NCBI GenBank assembly: GCA_016286165.1
Contig: JAEESE010000013.1
Location: 62,001 to 126,000 of the forward strand
DNA from: Bacteroidaceae bacterium
Lineage (GTDB): Bacteria; Bacteroidota; Bacteroidia; Bacteroidales; Bacteroidaceae
DNA: 64,000 nucleotides
Reading direction: 5' to 3'
Of this stretch, positions 39,215 through 46,831 are shown piece by piece. A program made the translations under genes and the position numbers. The notes under the pieces were generated by a model. It was not told where the DNA came from. It made no database searches and saw only the letters and a program-made list of their open reading frames with translations. Within the stretch, counting starts at the first letter, position 1, and each line of letters begins with the position of its first letter.

Positions 39215-41257
39215 ATGAAACGACAACAAACAAAAGACAACACAAAATCCGCTTCCCTGCTCTCCTTCCTTGAAAGAGAGTGGGGATGGCATTTTGTCAT
39301 CATTCTCCTTCTCGCCGTTTGCGGCTTCAGGCTTCTCACTTCAGAGTATGAGATGCTCCTGCGAGCCCAAGAGTTGAACTTGTGGTTACCCACAGGACTC
39401 TACTGGAAAACAATAATGCAGTATCCTGGTGGCGCAGCCTCTTGGCTCGCCACCTACCTTACTCAATATTTCTATTATCCCTGGCTCGGCGTAAGCATTC
39501 TATGCGGTCTGTGGCTCATCATCTGCTTTTTACTCGCATGGGTATACCGTTTGAAAGGGCCGTGGATTGCACTCACAGCTCTTGTACCCCTCGTCCTGCT
39601 AGCCTGCTTTACCCAAACGGGCTATTGGATTTACTACCAGAAGCTGCAAGGTCACCTTTTCGTCCCCACTGTCGGCGTCCTCTTCGCCACTCTTTGCCTC
39701 GTCATTCAGCGTCTGCTTAACGATAACCTCCCCGCTAAAGCAGCCCTTTGGACGAGACTCGTATGGATGACTCTCGTCTGCATCCTCGGCTATCCTCTTT
39801 TTGGTGCTTGGGCTTTAGGTGCAACCGGGCTTTTAGGGATCTACAGCCCATCCACTCATAGCCCATCGTCTGAGACAAAGGAAGTAGTTACCTCTGGAAA
39901 TGAGGAATTAAGTTGGAGAAACTACCTGCTCCCCTCTACCTTTGGCGAGGGTTTATTTGTGAGGCTACTTTATGCCTTATTGTTAATTGCAGCCGTTCCA
40001 CAGATTTACTACCAGCGCTTCTTCGAGATGACCGAGCGTGCTTTCATATATGTGGCAGCTATGCCTTGCTTCCGCTATAGTCAGGATTCTTTCGAGGTAT
40101 ACCGCCTGCCCTACTACGCAATAATACTCGCTTTCATTATCCTCGCTGCAGTAAGCGTGTTCAACGCTTATACAATCAAGAAAAGGAAACAACGTCCATG
40201 GCTGCAGAGCCTCATAACTCTTTTCCTTCTCTTCCTTGCCATCATCGGCGTCAGCAAAGTTTGGTACCATGATGCCAACTTCCAAAAAGAGCTTGCCATG
40301 AACCGAGCCATCGAAGATCTCGATTGGGAACGAGCTCTAACCTATGCACGCGATGGCAGCAGCGAGGTAAAGCCTACCCGACAGATTGTTATGTACAAAA
40401 ACCTTGCTATTTTCCGCCTCGGACGTGCCGGCGACGAGATGTTCAACTACCCCGAAGGCGCTACTCAGCAGAATGCACCTTGGCGAGTACGTATGACACA
40501 GATAGGAGCTAAGCTCATCTACTATCACTATGGCAAGGAGAACTTCTGTTATCGTTGGTGCATGGAAGATGGAGTGGAATTCGGGTGGAAAGCCGAAACC
40601 CTTAAATTCATGGCACGTACCAGCATGCTAAACCACGAATGGGAAGTTGCCCGCAAGTATCTTAACATGCTCAAGCAGACGACGTTCCATAAAACATGGG
40701 CTAAACGATATGAACGCTATCTCGAATCACCAGACGCGTTTGATCTGGAAAAGCTTGAGGCCTCTGTAAAAGCCGGCAAACCGCTCATGGACGAGCAGGG
40801 AATGAAGGAATTTGCACCTATCATGCACCTTATGACATACCCTGATCGTCTCGATGGCGACAACTCGCTCGTTGAGATGTACCTCATTCAGACTTTCGGC
40901 AAAGGCAATGGCGAAGATCCTCTTTTCCAAGAGATGACTCTCATTGGTGCACTCTATATGAAGGACATTGACCATTTCTGGCCTCGTTTCATGAAGTATG
41001 CCACATTACACCCCGATGTAAAAATGCCGCGCCACTATCAAGAAGCTGCTTATCTCTATGGACATTTGGAAAATAAAGTGGACATCAGCCATATGCCATT
41101 TGACAAAGAGGTGCGCGACTCATACGAACGATTCATGAAGTTCAACGAACAATGCGGTCCCATGACCGAGGAGCAGAAAGCCGTTGCTTTCTACCCTCAG
41201 TTCGGAAACACCTTCTACTATTTCTATTTCCTCGTGCGTAACCAAAAGACCAACTAA
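39215..41257 (+). CDS. DUF6057-like membrane protein
   Basis: A 680-residue protein starting one base after the GH2 stop codon. The first roughly 350 residues hold about nine membrane helices (FVIILLLAVCGFRLL, WIALTALVPLVLLACF and others). The rest is soluble and helical, with tandem helix pairs (NRAIEDLDWERALTYARDG, NHEWEVARKYLNMLKQT) that look TPR-like. The layout matches the Bacteroidota DUF6057 family, which has no known role. It may be an envelope assembly or transport component working with the next two genes. Confidence 0.6.
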   Translation: MKRQQTKDNTKSASLLSFLEREWGWHFVIILLLAVCGFRLLTSEYEMLLRAQELNLWLPTGLYWKTIMQYPGGAASWLATYLTQYFYYPWLGVSILCGLWLIICFLLAWVYRLKGPWIALTALVPLVLLACFTQTGYWIYYQKLQGHLFVPTVGVLFATLCLVIQRLLNDNLPAKAALWTRLVWMTLVCILGYPLFGAWALGATGLLGIYSPSTHSPSSETKEVVTSGNEELSWRNYLLPSTFGEGLFVRLLYALLLIAAVPQIYYQRFFEMTERAFIYVAAMPCFRYSQDSFEVYRLPYYAIILAFIILAAVSVFNAYTIKKRKQRPWLQSLITLFLLFLAIIGVSKVWYHDANFQKELAMNRAIEDLDWERALTYARDGSSEVKPTRQIVMYKNLAIFRLGRAGDEMFNYPEGATQQNAPWRVRMTQIGAKLIYYHYGKENFCYRWCMEDGVEFGWKAETLKFMARTSMLNHEWEVARKYLNMLKQTTFHKTWAKRYERYLESPDAFDLEKLEASVKAGKPLMDEQGMKEFAPIMHLMTYPDRLDGDNSLVEMYLIQTFGKGNGEDPLFQEMTLIGALYMKDIDHFWPRFMKYATLHPDVKMPRHYQEAAYLYGHLENKVDISHMPFDKEVRDSYERFMKFNEQCGPMTEEQKAVAFYPQFGNTFYYFYFLVRNQKTN

Positions 41258-41266
41258 AGCACCATC

Positions 41267-42955
41267 ATGGTTTCCAACTTTCATATCATTAAGAGGAACT
41301 GCCTCGTTGCCTTGCCTGTTCTGTTTGCTGCAATGCTCTTGCAGTTCCTATCTGCCTGCACTGCCAAGGTGCCCTCAACATTCGTTGAAGTGGATTCCCT
41401 CCCTGCCATCTACCCCGACTACATCAACGTGACCGTGCCCCAGAACATCGCTCCACTGCATTTTCATATCGATCACGATTCCACCGCAACCGACTTCGTC
41501 ACCCGCATCACTGCTGGTAATGACACGTGGGCTCTCGCGGGTGACAATGTACGTCCCGGGCTCAAAAAGTGGCACCAAATGGTAGGAGCTGCCCTCGCTG
41601 CCAACGGAAAGATTAACATTGAAGTCTTCATCAGGACGAATAGCGTTTGGCAACATATGAAACCTTTCGACATCAATGTATCCAACGACAGCATCGACCC
41701 GTACATATCCTACCGTCTCATCTCGCCCTCCTACGTCACCTACGAAGACCTGACGCTCAACCAGCGATGCATCGAGAACTTCGACGAGAGTCTCATATAC
41801 GGAAACATGATCAACAGCGATGAGGCAAACGGGCAATGTATCAATTGTCACCATGCTCAGTGGTACAACCCCAATCGCATTCAATTCCATGCCCGTCAGT
41901 ATCTTGGCGGAACAGTCATCGCATATGATGGTAAGCTGCAGAAAATCAATCTTAAGACCGACAGCACCATCTCCGCTGGCGTCTATCCCACATGGCATCC
42001 CACTAAACCTTGGATAGTCTACTCCACCAACCACACAGGACAGAGCTTCCACACACGCGACGTGCAGAAAATTGAGGTACAGGACACCAAGTCAAATCTC
42101 ATCTTCTACGACTTGGAAAACAACACCGTAACACCCATCACTCGCGACACCACAGACTTCGACTGTTTCCCGTTTTGGAGCCCCGACGGAAAATACATTT
42201 ATTATGTAAGTGCTCACTGGGAAAGACGAGACACTATCCAGATGGACTTCGAGCTAATTAAGAACTATAAGGAAGTTCAATATAATCTCTACCGTAAGCC
42301 TTTCGATGAGAAAACACTCACCTTCGGTCCACGTGAACTTATCTATGATGCTGTAGCCCGCAATCGCAGCGTCACTTTGCCTCGTGTTTCCCCCGACGGA
42401 CGCTGGCTTATGTTCACAGAGGGGCAGTTTGGAGTGTTCCACATCTGGCACAACGATGCCGACCTCTATCTTATGGATCTCGCAAAAGCACAAGCCATGG
42501 AGCCGACCCCGGTGATATCGTATGCCTCTAATAATCTCCCAGAGTCCATACTTCCTCCTAATGCCAATAATGTCACACGAGAAGCCATGGCCGACAGCCT
42601 ACGCGAAGCACAAGGCCTCCGCACCCCCTTACCTGAGCATATTCGCAACATCACGGAGCTGAACTCTAACGATGTCGACAGTTGGCACTGCTGGTCCAGC
42701 AACGGAGCATGGGTAATCTTCTCATCCCGACGCGACGACGGCAACTTCACCCGTCCCTTCATTGCACACCACGACGGCAACGGTCACTTCTCCAAGCCTT
42801 TCGAACTGCCTCAGGACAACCCACTTTATCACCGTAATTTCTTGCGCAGCTACAATATTCCCGAATTCCTCTCCGGCCCCGTCACCATACGTCCACAGGA
42901 ATTTGCTGCAACCCTCAAGAAAGATGCAACTAACCCACAACTCAAAATAAAATGA
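41267..42955 (+). CDS. TolB/PD40-like lipoprotein with a CxxCH haem-binding motif
   Basis: A 562-residue protein with lipobox FLSAC. The middle and end contain beta-propeller repeats of the TolB/WD40-like type (YPTWHPTKPWIVYSTNHTG, FPFWSPDGKYIYYVS, LPRVSPDGRWLMFT, WHCWSSNGAWVIFSSRRDD). Before the propeller, at 191-195, sits CINCH, the motif for covalent c-type haem attachment, followed by HAQ. If haem is bound this would be an exported cytochrome-like protein; the motif might instead bind another metal or be structural. It overlaps the following peptidase gene by 4 bp (ATGA), so the two products probably act together. Confidence 0.65.
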   Translation: MVSNFHIIKRNCLVALPVLFAAMLLQFLSACTAKVPSTFVEVDSLPAIYPDYINVTVPQNIAPLHFHIDHDSTATDFVTRITAGNDTWALAGDNVRPGLKKWHQMVGAALAANGKINIEVFIRTNSVWQHMKPFDINVSNDSIDPYISYRLISPSYVTYEDLTLNQRCIENFDESLIYGNMINSDEANGQCINCHHAQWYNPNRIQFHARQYLGGTVIAYDGKLQKINLKTDSTISAGVYPTWHPTKPWIVYSTNHTGQSFHTRDVQKIEVQDTKSNLIFYDLENNTVTPITRDTTDFDCFPFWSPDGKYIYYVSAHWERRDTIQMDFELIKNYKEVQYNLYRKPFDEKTLTFGPRELIYDAVARNRSVTLPRVSPDGRWLMFTEGQFGVFHIWHNDADLYLMDLAKAQAMEPTPVISYASNNLPESILPPNANNVTREAMADSLREAQGLRTPLPEHIRNITELNSNDVDSWHCWSSNGAWVIFSSRRDDGNFTRPFIAHHDGNGHFSKPFELPQDNPLYHRNFLRSYNIPEFLSGPVTIRPQEFAATLKKDATNPQLKIK

Positions 42956-45192
42956 AAAAACTTATAGTCCTGTTTGTTGCGACTTTGTCGCAACTCCCAC
43001 TCCACGCTCAAGGTACACCCGACGACTACCGTCGTGCATACTCTGCCCAACGTACCTTCTCATGGTCCAAGGTCAAGAACCATGTCGACGATGCCCGTTG
43101 GCTCTCTGATGGTCGCTTTCAATACCACGTAACCGACGGAGCTCGCGGCACATGGCATTTTGGCCAGATCAATCCGGATGGAACTATCACTCTTGCCGAT
43201 AGCACCGCCAATCGTCCTATTGATGAACAACGTCAAGAGCAATGGCGAGGCTGGGGACAAAGAGGACGTAACAACAATCGTAGCACAGCCCTCTTCATCG
43301 CCAACCCATCAAAACGCAGACAGGAACGTCATTGGATGGAAACCGATGACGAACGCGGCGGTGATCCTGTTATTTCACCCGACTCAACCCTCGCAGCATT
43401 CATTCGCAACGACAACGTCTATGTAGCTCGTCCCGACGGTTCACAAGCCCGCGCCATTTCCACAGAAGGAACTCTAAGCCACTATTTCAGCAGCTACATA
43501 TCTTGGAGCCCCGACAGCCGTTACATCGCAGTCAACCGCATTCGCCCTGTCGACAAACGTTACGTCCACTATGTTGAATCATCGCCCTCAGACCAACTTC
43601 AGCCTATTCTGCACCAACAGGAATATGCCAAGCCCGGCGATGAGCTCGCTCAGAAGACCCCATACATCTTTGAGGTAGCCACTGGTCGCGCTGTAACACC
43701 CAGTCCTGAACTCATCGCCAACCAATATGCACTCGACGGGCCTCAGTGGTGCCAGGACTCCCACGCTATTCGTTTTGAATACAACCAGCGCGGTCATCAC
43801 CTATACCGCGTCTACGAAATGGATGTCGAAGGCAATGTACGAACCCTCATTCAGGAGAAAGAGGAGAAATATGTCCGCTATTCCAACAACTATCGTCGCA
43901 ACCTACGTGGCGACAGTCTCATACTTTGGCTTTCCGAACGCGACGGTTACCCTCACCTTTACCTCTTCGACACCACCCTCCCCTCTAAGAATAAGAAAGC
44001 GACAAAAGGTCGTGTACACAACGACTTCACTGTCTCGAAAAATGAGTGCCCGTACCGCCAACTCACAACCGGCAACTTCTGTGTACGTCGTGTGGTACAC
44101 ATAGATATGGAAAAAGGCGTCCTTTTCTTCACCGCCAATGGTCGAAATCCCGACGAGGATCCTTACCACATCCATTACTACCGCATTAACATCGATGGCA
44201 GCGGCCTCGTGGACCTCACACCTGAGAATGGCAACCACAATGCCCGTTTCAACAGCGACTATTCTGCACTCATCGACACCTATTCCACCCAGGACACCCC
44301 GCCTGTCACCAAGGTCCGTTCTGTATGTGGCGACTTTGTCACCACAAAAGAGCTCACCCTCGCCTCTGCCGACATCTCAGACTTACTCGAGGCCGGTTGG
44401 GTTTCTCCGGAAATCTTCGTAGCTCCTGGACGCGATGGTACAACCCCCATGTGGGGCATCATCCAACGCCCGACCAATTTCGACCCCACTAAGAAATATC
44501 CTGTCATTGAGTATATCTACGCGGGGCCTGGCGACAGCTATGTTCCCAAGTCCTTCCAACCCTCCAACTATTATACCACAGCTCTTGCAGAGCTTGGTTT
44601 CATTGTAGTGCAGCTTGACGCCATGGGTACAAGTAACCGCGGTAAGAAATTCGAAGAGGTCTGCTACAAGAACCTCAAGGATGCCGGCTTTCCAGACCGC
44701 ATAGCATGGATGAAAGCTGCGGCTGCCAAATATCCTTACATGGACATTGACCGCGTTGGCATATATGGTTGTTCTGCAGGAGGACAGGAGAGTACTGCGG
44801 CTGTTCTCTTCCATGGTGATTTCTACAAAGCAGCTTATAGTGCCTGCGGCTGCCACGACAACCGAATGGACAAGATTTGGTGGAACGAGCAGTGGATGTC
44901 ATATCCCGTAGATTCCTCATATATAGAGTGTTCCAACGTTGAAAACGCCTATCGTCTCCAACGTCCTCTGATGCTCGTCGTAGGCGAGTTGGACGACAAT
45001 GTTGATCCCGCCAGCACTATGCAAGTCGCCAACGCACTCATCAAAGCCAACAAACCCTTCGAACTTGTCGTAATACCTGGTGCCCATCACACCGTAGGCG
45101 AGACTTACGGCGAGCACAAACGCTACGACTTCTTCGTCAAGCACCTCCTCGGCGTGGAGCCACCTGCCTGGTCCGATGTAAAAACTCATTAG
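42952..45192 (+). CDS. Secreted S9-family (DPP IV-like) peptidase
   Basis: A 746-residue exported serine peptidase with the signal peptide MKKLIVLFVATLSQLPLHAQ. The N-terminal beta-propeller shows PD40-like strands (ISWSPDSRYIAVNRIRP). The C-terminal alpha/beta hydrolase domain has nucleophile Ser608 in GCSAGG, the acid within ELDDNVDP (Asp681 or Asp682), and histidine 712 or 713 in GAHHT. This fits dipeptidyl-peptidase IV-like enzymes, which remove N-terminal dipeptides, often after proline. The Cys before the nucleophile is unusual; Tyr or Trp is common there. Overlap with the upstream lipoprotein gene suggests coupled translation. Confidence 0.88.
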   Translation: MKKLIVLFVATLSQLPLHAQGTPDDYRRAYSAQRTFSWSKVKNHVDDARWLSDGRFQYHVTDGARGTWHFGQINPDGTITLADSTANRPIDEQRQEQWRGWGQRGRNNNRSTALFIANPSKRRQERHWMETDDERGGDPVISPDSTLAAFIRNDNVYVARPDGSQARAISTEGTLSHYFSSYISWSPDSRYIAVNRIRPVDKRYVHYVESSPSDQLQPILHQQEYAKPGDELAQKTPYIFEVATGRAVTPSPELIANQYALDGPQWCQDSHAIRFEYNQRGHHLYRVYEMDVEGNVRTLIQEKEEKYVRYSNNYRRNLRGDSLILWLSERDGYPHLYLFDTTLPSKNKKATKGRVHNDFTVSKNECPYRQLTTGNFCVRRVVHIDMEKGVLFFTANGRNPDEDPYHIHYYRINIDGSGLVDLTPENGNHNARFNSDYSALIDTYSTQDTPPVTKVRSVCGDFVTTKELTLASADISDLLEAGWVSPEIFVAPGRDGTTPMWGIIQRPTNFDPTKKYPVIEYIYAGPGDSYVPKSFQPSNYYTTALAELGFIVVQLDAMGTSNRGKKFEEVCYKNLKDAGFPDRIAWMKAAAAKYPYMDIDRVGIYGCSAGGQESTAAVLFHGDFYKAAYSACGCHDNRMDKIWWNEQWMSYPVDSSYIECSNVENAYRLQRPLMLVVGELDDNVDPASTMQVANALIKANKPFELVVIPGAHHTVGETYGEHKRYDFFVKHLLGVEPPAWSDVKTH
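42969..42996 (+). repeat. 28-bp palindromic block in a signal-peptide coding region, copy 2
   Basis: Identical to 36051-36078 except for one base at the centre of the palindrome. The mature proteins of the two genes are unrelated (GH2 and S9), so this similarity is not due to gene homology. Confidence 0.75.
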
Positions 45193-45244
45193 CCACTGTT
45201 CCCGTCGCGTCTCCGAAGGGTTTTTGAGTCAACTACTATAGATA

Positions 45245-46447
45245 ATGGAATCCAGCTCAATAATGGATAATATACAAGTCGCAAAAGTGTCCACTCTCCC
45301 ACTAAAGGGGGAGCAGGGAGGGGGTCTTCTAACCCCGGACCAACACGCCCTCTGGCGCTCCCTCATCGATGCCGCACACCATATCGTCATCACCTGCCAC
45401 CGTGGTCCTGACGGCGATGCCATTGGCTCCTCAACAGCTCTTGCCTCTTGGCTACATCGTCGTCTGCCCAGTACCGATATTCACATCATCGCCCCCACCA
45501 TCTTCCCCGATTTCCTGAAATGGGTTCCTGGTGCTACAGACATTCTTATTTACGAAGGCCATGAAGAGGAGGTACGCCCCATAATTGAGGCCGCAGATCT
45601 CATCATCATGTGCGACCATGGCGAGCTCAAACGTATGTGGACTCTCGGTGATGTCGTTCGTCCCCTTCTGCCTATTGGCGGAGGCGAGCCCGGCGCGGTT
45701 CGTTGCATCATGATTGACCACCACCTCGACCCCGAGCCCGAGATAGCCGACCTTGTCATCTCCCATCCTGCCCTCTCCTCCACTTGCGAAATCCTCCTTC
45801 GCATCATTTTGGAATTAGAGCCCGTTTCCCCATTCACATCCGAGGCCACCATGCCCGAGGGGTCACCCTCGGGTCTCCCCCTCCTCACCCACGACGAAGC
45901 CGTCTGCCTCTACACTGGCATGATGACTGACACTGGCGCCTTCACCTACGCCAGTTCCCGCCCCGAGATCTTCGAGCTCATCAGCATCCTCCTCTCCTAT
46001 GGCATCGATAAGGACAAGATCTACCGCAACATCTTCTTCACCTATAGCCCTAACCGCATGAAGCTCATGGGCTATATGCTCTACGTGAAGCTCGATGTCT
46101 GGAAGAAAGCACACACTTCAGTCATGACGCTTACCAATGCCGAGCGCCGTCGTTTCGGAGTACTCAACGGCGACACCGAAGGGCTCGTAAACATACCCCT
46201 ACAGATTCTCGGTATGAAACTCTCCATATTCCTCCGCGAGGACACAGAGCACCCCTGCATCCGCATTTCCCTACGCTCTGTCGACGACTTCCCCTGCAAC
46301 GAGATGGCTGCCGAGTTCTTCGGTGGCGGAGGCCACAAGAACGCATCCGGCGGCGAGGTTTGGGGCACCATGGATGATGCTCTCGCTCTCGTCAAAAAAG
46401 CCGTACAAAAATACATGCCGCTTCTGAAAGAAGTAAATGATAAATAA
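45245..46447 (+). CDS. DHH/DHHA1 phosphoesterase, NrnA-like
   Basis: A 400-residue protein with the two-domain layout of NrnA/GdpP-type enzymes, which degrade short oligoribonucleotides, pAp or cyclic dinucleotide products using Mn2+. DHH-domain motifs are HRGPDGDAIGSS, MCDHGE and IDHHLD; the DHHA1 domain has FFGGGGHKNASGG. It is about 60-80 residues longer than usual. The extra parts are an N-terminal stretch coded by a 34-bp palindromic element (STLPLKGEQGGG) and a mid-protein loop coded by another palindrome (45854-45873). No ATG exists between the N-terminal element and the first DHH motif, so the element must be translated unless a rare GTG is used. Confidence 0.85.
   Translation: MESSSIMDNIQVAKVSTLPLKGEQGGGLLTPDQHALWRSLIDAAHHIVITCHRGPDGDAIGSSTALASWLHRRLPSTDIHIIAPTIFPDFLKWVPGATDILIYEGHEEEVRPIIEAADLIIMCDHGELKRMWTLGDVVRPLLPIGGGEPGAVRCIMIDHHLDPEPEIADLVISHPALSSTCEILLRIILELEPVSPFTSEATMPEGSPSGLPLLTHDEAVCLYTGMMTDTGAFTYASSRPEIFELISILLSYGIDKDKIYRNIFFTYSPNRMKLMGYMLYVKLDVWKKAHTSVMTLTNAERRRFGVLNGDTEGLVNIPLQILGMKLSIFLREDTEHPCIRISLRSVDDFPCNEMAAEFFGGGGHKNASGGEVWGTMDDALALVKKAVQKYMPLLKEVNDK
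45293..45326 (+). repeat. 34-bp GC-rich palindromic element, copy C, at the 5' end of the NrnA-like gene
   Basis: Same length and orientation as pyrF copy B and read in the same frame. A few bases differ (CCACTAAAGG in place of CCCTTGAGG), which weakens the palindrome and suggests an older insertion. Confidence 0.75.
45854..45873. repeat. In-frame palindrome in the NrnA-like gene
   Basis: CCCGAGGG, a GTCA loop and CCCTCGGG form a perfect 8-bp-arm hairpin, read as MPEGSPSG in a loop between the DHH motifs. Its sequence differs from the 34-bp element, so it may be a second type of palindromic insertion. Confidence 0.5.
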
Positions 46448-46473
46448 CAAATAATATATTATAAATAACAATG
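46439..46473 (+). repeat. AT-rich heptanucleotide array between the NrnA-like and four-helix genes
   Basis: Five 7-bp units: GATAAAT, AACAAAT, AATATAT, TATAAAT, AACAATG. They cover the stop codon of the upstream gene and the start codon of the next. The opposite strand resembles the array at 46849-46890, so the four-helix gene lies between two inverted arrays. Confidence 0.6.
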
Positions 46474-46827
46474 ATACAGAACAACATACTTGCTGAAAAG
46501 AGTACAGATTTCGGGGTAAGAATTGTACGATGTTATCAGTTCTTGACGAAGGAAAAGAAAGAGTATGTTCTATCCAAACAAATATATCGAAGTGGAACCA
46601 GTATTGGAGCAAACATTCACGAAGGTATATTTGCGCAAAGCAAACCAGATTTCATATCCAAGTTAGGTATTGCCTTGAAAGAAGCTGGAGAAACATCCTA
46701 CTGGTTGAAATTATTATATCGAACTGATTATTTGGATCAAAAACTATTCTCTTCTCTTCATGAGGATTGCGAAGAGCTTATTAAAATACTAACAGCTACA
46801 ATAAAATCATCAAAAGAAAACCAATAG
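46471..46827 (+). CDS. Four-helix-bundle protein (23S rRNA intervening-sequence protein family)
   Basis: A 118-residue helical protein. The sequence VRIVRCYQFLTKEKKEYVLSKQ, split here as two helices, and RSGTSIGANIHEG match the S23/IVS four-helix family, also related to the Avd accessory protein of diversity-generating retroelements. The RSG.SI.AN..EG signature is clear. The biochemical role is unknown, and members are often found in mobile or repetitive settings. No reverse transcriptase or template repeat lies nearby. Its base composition is more AT-rich than its neighbours, and heptad arrays flank it on both sides, so recent arrival is likely. It ends 4 bp before the GH105 gene. Confidence 0.82.
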   Translation: MIQNNILAEKSTDFGVRIVRCYQFLTKEKKEYVLSKQIYRSGTSIGANIHEGIFAQSKPDFISKLGIALKEAGETSYWLKLLYRTDYLDQKLFSSLHEDCEELIKILTATIKSSKENQ

Positions 46828-46831
46828 CCTT

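Noticed and set aside
46471..46827. Diversity-generating retroelement, suggested by the Avd-like four-helix protein
   Set aside because: No reverse transcriptase, template repeat or variable repeat is present nearby, and the protein fits the stand-alone S23 family better.
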